Source: Rhyacophila brunnea
Lineage: Eukaryota; Arthropoda; Insecta; Trichoptera; Rhyacophilidae
Direction: 5' to 3'
DNA length: 64,000 bases
Assembly (NCBI GenBank): GCA_022495005.1
Contig: JAGYXB010001002.1
Location: 2,666,001 to 2,730,000, forward strand
The stretch's first letter is position 1; every line of letters begins with the position of its first letter. Shown here piece after piece: positions 25,389-38,490 of this stretch. The position numbers and the translations under genes are program-made. A model generated the notes under the pieces. That model was not told where the DNA came from and made no database searches. It was given only the letters and a program-made list of their open reading frames with translations.

Positions 25389-25476
25389 TTCTAATGGATT
25401 AAGTTTTGTACTATTCCATTTCAGTATCTAAATGGAATACACAAATGGAATAGTACCACACTTAAATCCATTAGAA
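25389..25476. repeat. Short inverted repeat (hairpin MITE-like)
   Basis: The arm 25389-25421 (ttctaatggattaagttttg and on) is the reverse complement of 25443-25476, with a few mismatches and a 21-base loop. The arms share AATGGAATAGTAC and TCCATTAGAA. There is no coding. It resembles a small foldback element, and the family is unknown. Confidence 0.7.
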
Positions 25477-25701
25477 TAACATTATATGCCCACTTCTCAT
25501 CAATCGACTACCTATTCCAACTGATGAATATTTTTACTTTAGTTATATGTATGTCCCATACCTTAAAAATTGCTTAGACGGGATTATAGATATACTAATC
25601 ATTAATAGGCAGTCGCTAGTCGCACTATCCACTAAAATGCTAAGTAGAGTTTACACGATTTAATGAGTATTAGCATCATAGCAAAATAATACAAAATAAT
25701 A

Positions 25702-26181
25702 ACAAGATAAAAAGAACTTTTTATATACCACGTTTTTAAATTTTCTGTTGAATCTTATAAACTTGACAATTCTATGTATTAATAAATACTTTTTTTGTAC
25801 TTGATAGAAATACTGAATAAATATAGAATACTGAAATGTCATTTTGACATTTCATATTGATTTCCGTAGTAACGCACGTATATATTAATAATTTAGTTGC
25901 TAGGACCCCCTTAGCAACCAATAATAATGTTTTCCTTTTTACGTTTTTTTTTCCGAAATAACTTTCCATACAAATTTACTGAAAATTAATTCAATTCTGC
26001 TTAAAGATGGCTAAAAGCATTAAAAGGATGAATTGTCATTGTGTTATATATTCTAAAAGTTTCAAATGTCTAGCTAGTCGGGAAGTTAGTTAAAAATCGA
26101 TTGCAAGATTTGTATTGGACAAACAAGAAAAAATTTGTACTGGACAAACAAGAATACGAGCTAATAAAAACGTGGTAAAAA
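25702..26181 (+). repeat. Interspersed repeat, copy 2 (partner at 2569-3061)
   Basis: This is the same sequence as 2569-3061 in the same orientation and the same block order, with scattered substitutions and indels. The short frame starting MAKSIKRM is kept. Within it the two copies differ by a 3-base deletion and a 9-base insertion, both multiples of three, and both end at the same stop. Family and function are unknown. Confidence 0.8.
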
Positions 26182-29100
26182 TACGCATTCTCATGTTAGT
26201 ATTCATATATTTGTCAATAAACACTAGTTGGGCAAGCGTTGGGCGGTTTAAACGCGGAGACAAGTAGCGAGTGGAGTGCTAACGATTAATATATTATGAA
26301 ATCGGTTTATATTCACTCGCACTCGCATTTTTACTATTTGTATTAGTATTCAGCTTGTTGACACAAATGTCGGTAACAAAGCTTCATTACACAAGGATAG
26401 TGCTTATTAATAGGATTCACTACTCGCACCAATACAGCCACGTTAAAATATACCGAATTAATAATAAGCATTAATATAGCGACTACTAAAGATAAGTACC
26501 AAGGTCGTGTAAACAAACCTTTAGACAGGTACGTAAAATAAAAACAAGTTATGATACAATCATACCGTTTAAAGACATAAAATGATTTCGTATTTTTAAT
26601 ATCAAGAGAACAATAATATTTTGTTTTACATGTAATTAATACAATTAAACTACGTTATTGTTTTAAACAAAGCTTATTGAATTTACAGAAAGGGTAGATA
26701 TTTCAATGTAAATATTTGCCAAAAATTTAATATTGCTTTTCATTTCTGTTTAATTATAAATCTTATTGCTCTGTTATTCAAACAATCGTACATTTTTACT
26801 GAATGAGTAGACTTTAGAATAAAATTATTTATAAATTAAATACATGAATGTTAGTAAACCACAATTGAAGAAAAATAGTCTTACCTCAATATAAGTAGGT
26901 ACCAAAGGAAATCGTAATTAAAATGTATTGAAAAAAGGTTTTATTATTTTTAATTGCACAATATCTGAGTTATTTGTATTGGCAACTGTTGCGGACTATG
27001 AAAACATCTTTAAAATGATCGACTTTAAAATGTATTAAAGATCCAGATAATTTTCTTCCAATTTCAGATGCACGTAATAGAAAGAGGAGGTTATGTATTA
27101 ATATCTCCTACTCATCTCGTTTATAACAGTGGCGCTGTCTCCGTCTTTCTTTTTCTTTTTTTCTTATTTATTTATTTATTAAGTATACATAGGTATGTAT
27201 ATTATTTAATTTAAAATATTACTAATACTATGACCTCACTATATTCGGACGACGACAAAAGACTGTGAATATAGATTGAAATGGTAGTTTTTGCTAATAC
27301 TTGGAATTCAATGTGGTAAATTATTTGTAGTAAAAGATATTGTTATATATTGAAAAAAAAATATATAAACGAAATATATTTTTTTATTTATTTCAAATAC
27401 GTTACCATATTGTTTTCGAAGTTACGTAATAACCAGCACTACTAACGGAACTCAGCATTTAGATTATAATTTTAATGCACTATTTTTATTACTATAAGAT
27501 TATTAAAGTAGCTGAAGAAGACGACTATTAAACAGGTTCATATCTACCTTAATATGGAGATAATATTATGTGGATTTGTCTTGTTTGTGACATATGTATT
27601 TATCTTAACTTGCTCCATAAGGTTAAGTCGATAAACCAAAATATTATTATCACATTGTCAGTTGAAGGTATAGGACAATGTGTTGAATATACAGTATGGC
27701 TATTTTCTAAGAGGAGCCTGCTGAATTGGGAATTTGCTTCACCTGTTTTGCATATTGTTCCCCCTATGCCTGGTAACATAAAGTTCTAACTGTTTGACCA
27801 AAACAAACTACTGGACAAGTGTCCACACAGTAACAAATATATACTTGTTTAAGTGGGTTTACATCATTATACGTAAACGCCATATCAATCAATAAATAAA
27901 TCGACATTATTTTAATAGTTATTAGTCAACACAAATAATATAATATATAAGATCTTCGATCTCTCTATATCAGGCAGTATCATATTTTGATTCATCGGCT
28001 CTAGTGTTTACTATGTACTAATAATTATTATAATCTGCCGTACATATGAGCTTCACATATTATCTATATTAAGATTATATTTGAACTCAATTGACTAAAT
28101 CACTCAGTATAAGATAGAATTAAGGTGTTGGTAATAATATCGTTATCATAAGATATTTTAAGTATTGTGATATTTACTCTGTATAATTTTAAATCAAATT
28201 TAAAGATATTTTATAATATTACTTTCTAAAGTACAAGAAGATAATAATTTAATAAATATACATACATTATTATTATTGAGGATGATTTGCTAACTGATTA
28301 TTGTAAATAATTTATTAGATAGATAAATAAGAGGTTTTCTTCTTTTGTTCGTACCCTCGTGACTTAAAAACGTGACCTGAATAATTTCTATTTTACAATC
28401 TTCTGTACAACATGGCTCTATTCTTCTCAAAATTTAGGGGAATATCAGACTAGTAGCATTCTTTTTCATCTTTTCTGACCTTCCTATTAACTAAATATGA
28501 TGATTTTTCTATAATAACATCTACCCTGCGGACTATATTACAAAATGTAAACAGTCCGTAAGCGGCAAACTAATGAGTTGAATCTGGAGTCGCTGATAAT
28601 GAAATAATTAGTTCTCTTGACCATGTATGAGACTATGTACATCCGCTTCCAGCTACAAATTTTAAAGTATTGCTATTGCCTAACTCGTCAAAGTCTTGGA
28701 GACATTATAATATTATACAAAGACAATAATATTTGTATTATCTTACTATACGGAATGTAGTCGCTTTGGTAGTGATATAGGTCTTAGAAATCATTTGCAG
28801 TTTCTACATAGTAAAACATTAAGGTGATCTCTAGTTAACAAATACTTCATACAAAAAAAGTAATGCTACAGGCCTACTAAACATCGGAGTTCAGATTTAG
28901 TCGAATTTATTGTGTCAGATGGAGGTATATTGTATTGAGTCATGTTACTAGTTACTACCGTACAATATTTGTTGAGCAATCGTTTCTGAAACCATAGTTC
29001 ACAGGTTTGAATCCCAAAGATTTCTCCAATATTCCTATGTTATTTTGGCGATATGTTGTGTTTGATCCAAAACAAGACCTAATGAGTTGAATGAATAATA

Positions 29101-29399
29101 TGAATTAATACCTACCACCTACTATATAAATACTATATAATGACTAATAAGCAAATGATTAATGATACGTTTTCATAAAAATATTGAAGGTTGTCGTCGC
29201 AGTCCAGTTCTTAAGGTAGTGGTTTCTCAATCAAAGGGTTCATGGTGCGATTCTTGGTGATGTCATAAAACATTATTTATTGGTTGTCTCAAACTTGTGT
29301 ATTACTATTTTCAGTACTATTATTGATACGGATAACGTATCGGCCTTTAAAATCGTGGTTCCAGCGTTCACGTTCCGGATATAATTAATATGCAATTTT
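26182..29399. other. Unassigned AT-rich DNA
   Basis: A less AT-rich patch lies at about 26220-26520. A B-box-like GGTTTGAATCC on the plus strand at about 29010 suggests another decayed SINE head. Open frames are short and unrecognised. There is no gene. Confidence 0.45.
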
Positions 29400-29429
29400 T
29401 TAATGTATGTTTAGGCCAAGAGAATAGAG

Positions 29430-29555
29430 TTAACATGTCTAGCAAGTGGCTAACATCCATATATCGTAAAAACAAAAATCTGTTAAAACAACTTCTATTC
29501 TGTGAAAGCCCATATGATCTTATTAGGATCGGACATGGTAAAAAAGTAATACTAC
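29430..29555 (+). repeat. SINE body and tail, plus-strand copy
   Basis: The blocks agcaagtggctaacatccat, cgtaaaaacaaaaatctg and gcccatatgatcttattagg followed by gatcggacatgg match the SINE at 10130-10345 in the same order. The tRNA-derived head is absent, as is common for truncated copies. Confidence 0.75.
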
Positions 29556-31220
29556 CCTCGTGGTGTTCTATTACATAATTTATTAATATAATAGTAATAA
29601 TCGTAGTCATTTCTTTGCACATGTTCATTACATTTGGGTTTGGTGCAATACATTTTATATTTATATTTTTTGTGGATACCAATTGGTTACTCTGCAAATA
29701 ACTAGTTACTAGTAAATAAATGGAAACTTTTTAAATATAGATATAGTAGAAATTATAAAATTATCAAAATGGAAACAAAACTAATCGTTCAACTAAAAAT
29801 CTGTTTGAATTATAGATTTAACATCATCTCGGTAAAAAGTTTGATGAAAATATTACACCAGATATTTCAACATTATCTTTTGACTAAATTTTGTCTTTGT
29901 AACTTTCTCGTAGTGACAGGGAAACTAAGAGTAATTTCACTATCTTAATGCGAACGCAATATTCAGCCTGAATCGTCGAAACCTTGTAAGCTTTATAGAT
30001 GAACATAATTTAGTTTATCTTATTCATTTGTTTGTCGTCGCCACAAACCATCAGTACAAACTGTTATTTGTTTAAAGCTGATTGTTATTCTCGAAAAGTT
30101 TTCAAATCTTCCTAAGATAAAAATTTATCGACCAGAAATTTAGTCTTAGACCTTTCTGGCACGAAAAAAAATCTTTTAATATATTCTCTTTATTTTCAAA
30201 CTCAACGACCTAGATAAAACCCTTAATCTGTGTTTAATTTGAAGGAAATTTTTTCGTTTCTTTATCTTTAAAGATGCTCTAATCTTTGATTTTATTGTTT
30301 TATCAGGTTGCGTAAGTTTTCAACAGTTTTTAAACCATTGCTATGAGTTTGGACGTCCATTATTAACACCAATTCATTTTGTACATAATTACCAATTAAT
30401 AGTAAGTATCAATTAATAATCCTCGTTATTTGCCAGTCGTCTTATGTATATCCTACCATGTACACTTTCTATCTACATCTACTGAAATTAGATTTGTTTA
30501 AAAAAATACAAGCAAAGGAAATCTCTCTGAAGACATCTAAAAATTGCGGTGATATCAGTTTTAGCGTCTCAATTTCGCTTTCGATTTAAAAAGACGCTGC
30601 ATGTTCGATTGTTTTCTTGATAAATTCATTATGTCTACAACCTAAAATCTGCTACAAACATTTATTTTCTGGTAGTATAGATCTTTCTACAATGACTTAT
30701 TTCTGTAAAACTGTCAGAATGCGTTGAATTGAACGTTAATAAATTGAAATATAGAGGCATCTGGTTCTAACCAAGTACAACAGGGAGGCCCAGATATTCC
30801 ACATCAAGTTCAATATTGTTTCAACAATTTTTATTTTAACCATTTTTTATTATTATTATTCACCTTTCGTGATTTGTATATTTAATAGCCAAAAGCTGTT
30901 GTTACTCTCAATTTTCTACTTGTCGCTAATCAAAACGTTATCTTAATCAAAATAATATTTAATATCAATAATAAATATTGCTATCGCCTGATTTTATTGC
31001 CTTCCAGGACATATAACTAAATCAATTAATTAATTAACATAATTAATAACATAAGTACATACTTATGTCGTCCAATGCCTATTCTTACTCAATAACTTGA
31101 GTACTCGATCGACTAATATAACGATAATTATTGAACAAATTGCTAATATTGTCAACTCTTCAACTTATCTTAGAGTGGACGTGATAATATATTTTTGAAC
31201 CCTTATTATTTCATTCTTTT
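29556..31220. other. Unassigned AT-rich DNA
   Basis: I see no gene, RNA or repeat boundary. The sequence is AT-rich with simple AT runs. Confidence 0.5.
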
Positions 31221-32060
31221 AAAAAAAATCGGTGTGTGTACTTATGTACGCGTATTAGAAGTTATACTTCTTAACAAAATAAAATAATCGCACACCACGT
31301 TAGTCAAAATTCACATCAACCAAAAATATTCATACAGTTAGAAAATAGTTTTCACATAAACTAAATATGTAATACCAAACAAAAGTAACGTACCTATCAC
31401 ACTTAAAAATATTAAGCTTAGTTTTGATAGCTAAACACATATAAAAAGTAGTAGGTACAATTCACAACGCGAAAGAATATTTTTCACCAAGCAAAATAAT
31501 CCATACTCCTTATTCTATGGTCACCATGGTCGGCTATGATCACATCATTGCGCGAGACGTCATGTTTCAGATCTGTCAAATAATAAAGTATGATATAAGA
31601 TAACATTGACATTTTAATAGCCCCATATCAATAAAAACTAGAATAAAGGAGGGCCGCTTTTTGGAGTGCCGCTGGTTTATTTCTAGACACTTTAACTTAT
31701 ATCACTAAATAAATTATTTAATTATTTCTCGTTGATTTTATTTTATTTTGGCCAACAATAATAAATTCGTTTCGTAGGCAACGGAACAATTCTTTGTACA
31801 TATAATCATAAATTTGCTGCCTTGGCAACGGAAAAATTCTAAACTATAATAGTTTACTGTATAATCGTCACGATTGCATTATCATACTGCAGCGTAAAGG
31901 CAGTGCGTTCGGCTGATAACCGAACATACGTGGTTCGAATCCAATCGAGTGCGATTTTTTTCGTGTGAAAAAATAAATTATGTGTTAGGCACACGCCAAA
32001 AATACACTTTGATCTGATTTTCCACAAACGCACCTAAAGAAGTATAACTTCAAAAATATT
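31221..32060 (+). mobile_element. Inverted-repeat element with a tRNA-Ile-like module, copy 1
   Basis: The left part carries tcggtgtgtgtacttatgta followed by cgcgtattagaagttatacttctt. The right part carries aaagaagtataacttc, the reverse complement of the left AAGTTATACTTCTT. The interior blocks (cactttaacttatatcacta, gccaacaataataaattcg, ggcaacggaacaattct, acacgccaaaaatacact) recur in the same order in the second copy at 38491-39037. Copy 1 has about 300 extra bases near the left end. There is no coding. The arrangement looks like a non-autonomous DNA element, but the superfamily is not recognised. Confidence 0.75.
31886..31953 (+). ncRNA. tRNA-Ile(GAT)-like module inside the repeat
   Basis: A perfect anticodon stem, TTCGG-CTGATAA-CCGAA, presents GAT (31915-31917), with T at position 33 and purine at 37. 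A perfect B-box, GGTTCGAATCC, follows. The D region has a GG pair, but the acceptor stem does not pair, so this is not a working tRNA. It is conserved in the second copy at 38861-38929. Confidence 0.55.
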
Positions 32061-35049
32061 TACGCAAAAATCAGCAGACACGTTTTTTATTGGTCAGTAT
32101 ATTCACGTAAGTATTATAGAAATAATTCGCAATGCCCTAAAATATACAGACAATAAAACATATTTATTATTTATATGATTCTGAGCAATGGCACTGTATC
32201 AAAATTATGGCACACGCACGTGATTTGGTCACGCTGAAATTAATCAATATCTATACCTCCGAGATATTATTATCAAATTTCATTAATATTGGCAAACATC
32301 TTTGTATTTTTTTTAATATTATGACGTACTTCGAATTATATAATATATTTAGTAACGAATTCTAAATTATTAAGTAAGTAAATTAATATATATGATTATA
32401 TACGCAGGGTGAAAGTTGTATAAACATTTATTGTAATTTTTACGAGAAATGGATGTTTGCCGATACAAAATCTAAGTAATACATTAAATCGTGTGTATTA
32501 TTTGTTAAAAAGGTTGAATTTTAACTTCTTAAAAAGTAGTAAAGTAAGTAAAAAAAAAAGAATTACAAATTACAATTACAATAGTTCAAATTAAAAATTG
32601 GAGACACTCAGACGCCGTTTAGGAGTTCAGATACTTGAATAACTCTTCTTATGCATTGATTTCGTATTATCAACAATAAATGGTACATTTTTTAGTCTTC
32701 TGCGTGCATTGAATAAAAAAGTTAACATTTTCATTATTTATATTATTATTACGAGAGAATTTCTGTATCGTATCTATAAAATTCGATTTGGCTTTGAATA
32801 AACCAAATTACAGTTTAAGGTTTCAAATTCACATAACGATACGCTATTTCGATGAAAGGAGACAACACGCTGTTTGTATTCCGGATCATACGTCTTCTTA
32901 GTACACTATGTGCAACATAATAAATCACATTTTAAAAATATTCAAGGAAAAACCGGACTATGTCCATTATAATAAAGTTAACAAAAATAAATCATATTGT
33001 ATTAAAATTTTAAAGTTTTAATGTAACCTAACCTAACTTAACAAATCTGATGGATTATTTTAGAGTAGGCTATGACAAAATACATCACCCTGGTCGTGGG
33101 TTTTAGGCTAATTTGGTGCGAATACGTTGTCTATGAAAACTAAAATAAGGAATAGGGCAAACATTTTATATAAAACACTTGGTTTTAGAAGTCTGTGTAT
33201 GGTTGGTAGTATAACTATTTTATGTTGAAAAAATTTAAAAAAATGTCAAGCACATTAAGGACTGCAAAGAAAATACTATTGTCTTTTTATAAACCTACTA
33301 GTAAATAGTAAAAGAAATTGAATGTCGAATCTAAATAAGATAACCAAAAAATCACTAATATCTATTAAAAATCATGCACATAGATATATATTATAAAAAT
33401 TGCGGATGAAGAATATAATCTATATAATACCAATTATTACTAACAATTGAAGCTGGATTTGACAGTTTATGAGTATACTATATAAGTACCAATACAAGAG
33501 AAAAAAGTAATTATTATTTAATCAGAATCCATTTCCAGATAATATAAAAATGAATGTGGCAGACTTTAAAACCAATAGACTCAAATATATAGAAAAAATA
33601 TATATATTATATACGTTGTCAGCGTAAACTGCATTGCTTTCCAAATAAATAAAAACATGACATATGGTTGACAGGTGTTTTTGTTGTTAAAATACTGTTA
33701 TATGTAAATATATGGATTGTTCATCCAAATAAGAATGATTCAATATAATAAAATATATTTAAGTATAAATATTACCTCATTGTAGGTGTGGTAAATAAAA
33801 GAGTAGGTACCAATGTGAAGCTTTAAATTTTGATAATAAATTAAATTAGCTTACATCCTATTTATCATAGTTTTACTTGCGCCCCACTTACAAAGTAATA
33901 ACTTTAGAATATACATACATATTTATAGACATATTTATTGCCTTTTATTTATCTACTTATTAGTTTTTTTATTTTCTTTCTTTCGTGGTTGTAAACTGTT
34001 TGATTTTTTTGAAGTTTTCCCATCTATTTTTTTCCAATTTTTCCAGAGCAAATTTGTGACTCGACGACTCATATCTGGTTTGCGCACACGTTAAACTCGA
34101 AATGAAAACGAATCACAATTTATGCTGACTTTGACATTGACTTCTGCTATTATTCCCAAGTGACCAATATTGGAAACTGCAGTTGGAACGTGGTATGACT
34201 CAATTCAAAGAAAATCTGGACTCAAGCCAAAGAAATTTCCCGCTCAGCCGAATATGCGACTCTTCGCGCTGTCATGCAACGAATAACGAACGGGAATTCG
34301 CATATTTATTTATTTATACTGGCTATTACTCTTGAATACTGAGTATATCTCGCCCGTGTTGGCTTTCATATTATGAATCAACAATATAATGGTAACCAAA
34401 AAATATGAACAGTAAGTATACATACTGTATTTGTAGCGATCAATGACTTCGGGCCTTGTCAGCATTATTTCGACAGTGTAAGAATTAGGAAGTCATTTAA
34501 ACTATCGCACACTCGTCGAATCTACAATCAGCATATTCTACACGCGTGACATTCTTCGATGGGATCGAAACGTTTGAAGTGCAATAATGTAGAAGCCAGC
34601 ATATTTCTCAATTGCAAACTTCTTCAGCAATGACTCGCACTTAACCAAATATTCAAGCATATAATTAGCGGGTCATATTTGATGAGTAAGTCAGTCTAAA
34701 TACATATTAGTATCAATCTTAATCTCAGTCCGATCAGTAAGCTTCGTAACCGTCGCTCCGCACCGCATTTTATTCCACCAAGACCCGGACCTTGGAACAG
34801 TATCATAAGTATTGTAATATAACGCTCTTATAACATACTCTTGTACTAACTATTTACGCTGCAAATAAAACTCGCTCCTCTATTCATCGGAGCAACCACC
34901 ACATCTCGATTTTTCATCTGTCCTCCTGACGACTCTCCATCTACACCTACTGGTCATCCCCAATCACAGCAGCTGTCCCTCAACAACGAGACCCGCCAAA
35001 TATTTATTATTTATTTAATTAGATCTACAATCTGGTATAAGTCTTGGCC
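32061..35049. other. Mostly unassigned; SINE scrap at 32430-32475 and a GC-richer stretch at about 34030-34990
   Basis: At 32430-32475 the sequence tttttacgagaaatggatgt matches the SINE body. A CCTAACCTAACTT run lies at about 33028-33040. From about 34030 to 34990 base composition rises. The part at 34690-34990 has an AATAAA at 34864-34869 followed by a C-rich run, which could be a decayed LTR or transcript end, but no TG...CA boundaries with a target duplication were found. Confidence 0.35.
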
Positions 35050-35245
35050 ACTTTACGAAGAGATTTTGTAATATTGTTTTAAAGAGAAATGGATGTGAGC
35101 CTCTTGCTCAACCTATCAATGCATACTTTGAATACAAACACACATAAAAATAATACGTGAGTTTTTGCCAGACCTAGGGTTTGAACTTGTAACCCTTGAC
35201 TTACCTACCAGGCTGATACTTTACCATCGTTTATTGCTAGCGCTG
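35050..35245 (-). repeat. tRNA-derived SINE, minus-strand copy
   Basis: On the minus strand the head contains GTTCAAACCCTAGGTCTGGC, the same junction as GGTTCGAATCCCGGGTCTGGC at 10130-10345. It is followed by a body with GGTTGAGCAAGAGGCTCACA and TCCATTTCTC. The tail with the GATCC hairpin is missing or unrecognisable. The tRNA part does not fold into a complete cloverleaf. Confidence 0.7.
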
Positions 35246-36643
35246 GATACTAATATGAAAATTATTAATTACCTATATCTTAATAAAATCTCCTGTTGTC
35301 TTCGGCCAAATTATGAGACGGTTAAAGTACTGCACTTCTCTGTAATAGTGTCCGTAGCAGAGGATAAAGCCATTTTAGTGGTTAAACAACCTCTGTGATT
35401 GGTAGAAGTTTATCTTCATTAATAATTCAGGTGATGATTGACAAAGGATTAATTATTATCTTAATGGTAGTTTACCAAGAAAATAATCAAAAAAATAGGA
35501 AGACAGTAAAATTTTTATTACCTAACATATTTAAATAATCATAAAAAGTCATTCATTGTAGTGGTTGGATTACATCCAAAACATAAAATAATTTATAAAA
35601 TTATAATAATATAAAAATGCGAGTGTGAGACTTAATTGAAAATCAAACTCTGGAGAGCGAAGCATAATTTTGTCGATGCCTTTGAAATGTAGTCAATGTT
35701 TCAAAATCCTTCGATCAAACACGATCAGTCACCCAGATAATCTCGCATTACGGAATGAATTTTGATAATATTATGTTTAACATGCATTCTGAAAATTTTC
35801 GGACATATATTATATTGCTCTTCTAGGATATTATATAAATCTGACGTGGCTGGTAGTTTTTGGTAGCCTTCAGGAAATATACCCGAAAGTTATAAAAGTT
35901 TATCTGTGGTAGTTTTCACTCTGCCATGAGAGAAACAAAGCGCCGCAATGAATGGTCGGTTTAATTATATCGTATCATATTATTACACAGTCGATAAATG
36001 GTGATTCTATATATGGTGCAACCTTCATTTATTTCATAATATATAAAATACCTACTAACAATTTATACATATTATCAAAGAATACCCAAAACAGTGCCTG
36101 TATTAATTGCATATATCTCTAAGCTATTTCGCTGTGTTAGGTAATTAAACGGCACTCACTAGTTTTCTTAATTTATCAACACCTAACTTCATTGTTATTT
36201 TAAGTAATCATAGTTCATATTATCCAAACGTGTAGAACCTCATGATTTAATATGGCATCAATGACAGAGATTTTTTTTAAATATACAATACTACGTTAGG
36301 TTAACTGAGGTAGAGGAATGTTAGTAGAAGTAATTAAGAAGGATTTTGTAGAACACGCATGAATGGTGTCCGGAATATTCTATGCCGACAATTATTATTC
36401 TTTGAACACATTCCCTCCGCTCATAATTCATAAATTCCACAACTACTTGAATGAAAAATTCTTCACCTCATACATTGATAAAATGATATTATTTCTCTAC
36501 GTTACAATGTTGGTCCTGATTCCAGACCTGGATTTCCAAACGGGACAAAAGTAGAGTGGCGACACCTCATTGCCTGACGGTTGGTAAACATTTTGAGGTT
36601 TTAAGTTACTTTACAAAGTGAAAACATAATATCTGGGGAGTGA
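35246..36643. other. Unassigned AT-rich DNA
   Basis: No gene is recognised. A 63-codon frame at 36363-36554 has no motif. Confidence 0.45.
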
Positions 36644-37016
36644 GACAACTGGACGCCAGGACAATTGGACGCAGCACTGCCGTAGATACGTAAACAGAAT
36701 ATAGACGATGAATTTTAATAAGTTTATATGTACTACTTAGTAGTTTTAATTCATTTTACTCTTAAAATAATGTTTTTTTTTATTGCAGATTGAGAATTAC
36801 CATGCCTAAAGCTTTATATAAAAATAAAAACTCTTTTTTCGTTGGAACTTAAACATATGCACGATTAAATCATTATTTACGTGTGCATATTTAAATTCTC
36901 ACAAACTAATAAATCATAATACAATAATTTAAATATAAACAATAATATTATTTTTTTTAAGTACGTATAAGTACCTAACGTCTATTTATTTTCGAATTGC
37001 GTGGCGTCCAGTTGTC
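36644..37016. repeat. MITE-like element with GACAACTGGACGCC ends
   Basis: GACAACTGGACGCC at 36644-36657 is repeated perfectly in inverse orientation at 37003-37016. Similarity continues weakly outward on both sides. A second related word, GACAATTGGACGC, lies directly inside the left end. The about 370 bp interior is AT-rich and non-coding. The size and ends fit a MITE, and the superfamily is not recognised. Confidence 0.65.
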
Positions 37017-38490
37017 CCGGCGCCAAAAGGTCCTAGACCCGATATTTGGTAGCGTAGCATCATTTTATTCAGTGACTTGACGTAATAAAATATCGAAGAC
37101 TATAATAAAAGACCGCAGCGGAAAAGACGTCCAACTGTTTGAAAAAAAAATCAGTTTCTCTTCTACATTAAACACATATAAAACACTTATCCCTTTAGAA
37201 GGATAAGGATGGAGCATTATGATGAATGGAGAAAGTACGTCATCAAATACTTACAATGAGATACTGTAGACACGTTCTAACATTTTACAATTTTTTACTA
37301 TTTAAACTGGCTAAAGCTAAAATTGTACTGTTGCAGCACCTTAATGTCTTCATTTGGTGATGCATAATATATATTCGAAAAGACAATTTTATCGTAAAAA
37401 ATTTTAAAATATTATTTAAAAATAAGAAAAATTGTACGTAAAATAGCTTTGATGAATATTAAACATTAAAAGTAGTCACATTTTTATTTATAATATTTCT
37501 TTCAATATGTATGGTAAATAACTATAGGTAGGAAGTAGTCAGGGGAAACGACTCATTTAAATTTGAACGTATGTCTTTCCGTCAATTATATTTCATGTCT
37601 TGTTCTTACTGATTAGGTCATTCGAGTCGTCAATATCAAAAATTCTTATCGAACGCATTCATCAATGCTTGGTTATGCTTGGTTCAGTCTACTGCCTTCA
37701 CAGCGTTTGTAAAGTACAATGACTCGCTCCTATAAAGTGTTTAATAAATACATTGAGTAGATTAAAACGTAGTTTTTAGCCATGACATCTGAATCAGTCA
37801 TGATGTATGCACTTGAAACTTGGTTTAGAACAGGTAGCTTCTGACTTACAATGTTTCGTCTCAGTCATACATGAACGACGCATGTCTAGTAGGATGAACT
37901 ATGTAGGAATTGCAATACCGAATCAAAATACTAATTCCGGTATTAACACTGGTTATCGTGAAATATATAGAAAACACAGACGGATCTAGCAATACTGCCA
38001 ATTAATATTTTTATAAATTTATTGCACTTTTACATTTGAAAATTTCTTTACTTTTTACTCACTATTTGCTAACCGTTTTGTTCAACAAAATTATAGCTCT
38101 CCATTATTGTTTATGAGCTACTTTTTAGTAGATAAACATATAAAAAAGTAGGCAAGGCAAATCCATTATAGTTTAGGTATAAGTATTATTCTATCATGAA
38201 ATATTCGCCACTAGGGCGGAGGTCCCTGATGATTATACAAACAAACAGTTTAGTTAATCGCTATTTCAGTTACATTTAAAAATACACCTGACAAGTCATA
38301 AGACCCCCAACTGCCGAGCTACTGGCAAAAACGTTTAGATACTTTATAAGTACCTACCTATAATGTAAGGGTATTTCGCAAATCGGCACGTATCATTGCA
38401 GGGCACCAAGTACGACGAATAACAACGAATGTAGACCAGCCAAAAAAAAAGTTTTGCTAAACCTTGTTTTAGCTTAATACCTCAAAATAG
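37017..38490. other. Unassigned AT-rich DNA
   Basis: No gene, RNA or element boundary can be supported here. Confidence 0.5.

Noticed and set aside
31886..31953. Functional tRNA-Ile gene
   Set aside because: The anticodon arm and B-box are good, but the acceptor stem fails to pair and the unit recurs inside a repeat. It is therefore annotated as a tRNA-like module.
33028..33040. CCTAACCTAACTT as a telomere-type array
   Set aside because: There are only about two units without inverted arms, which is within chance for this composition.
34690..34990. Complete solo LTR
   Set aside because: No TG...CA ends with a flanking duplication could be found.
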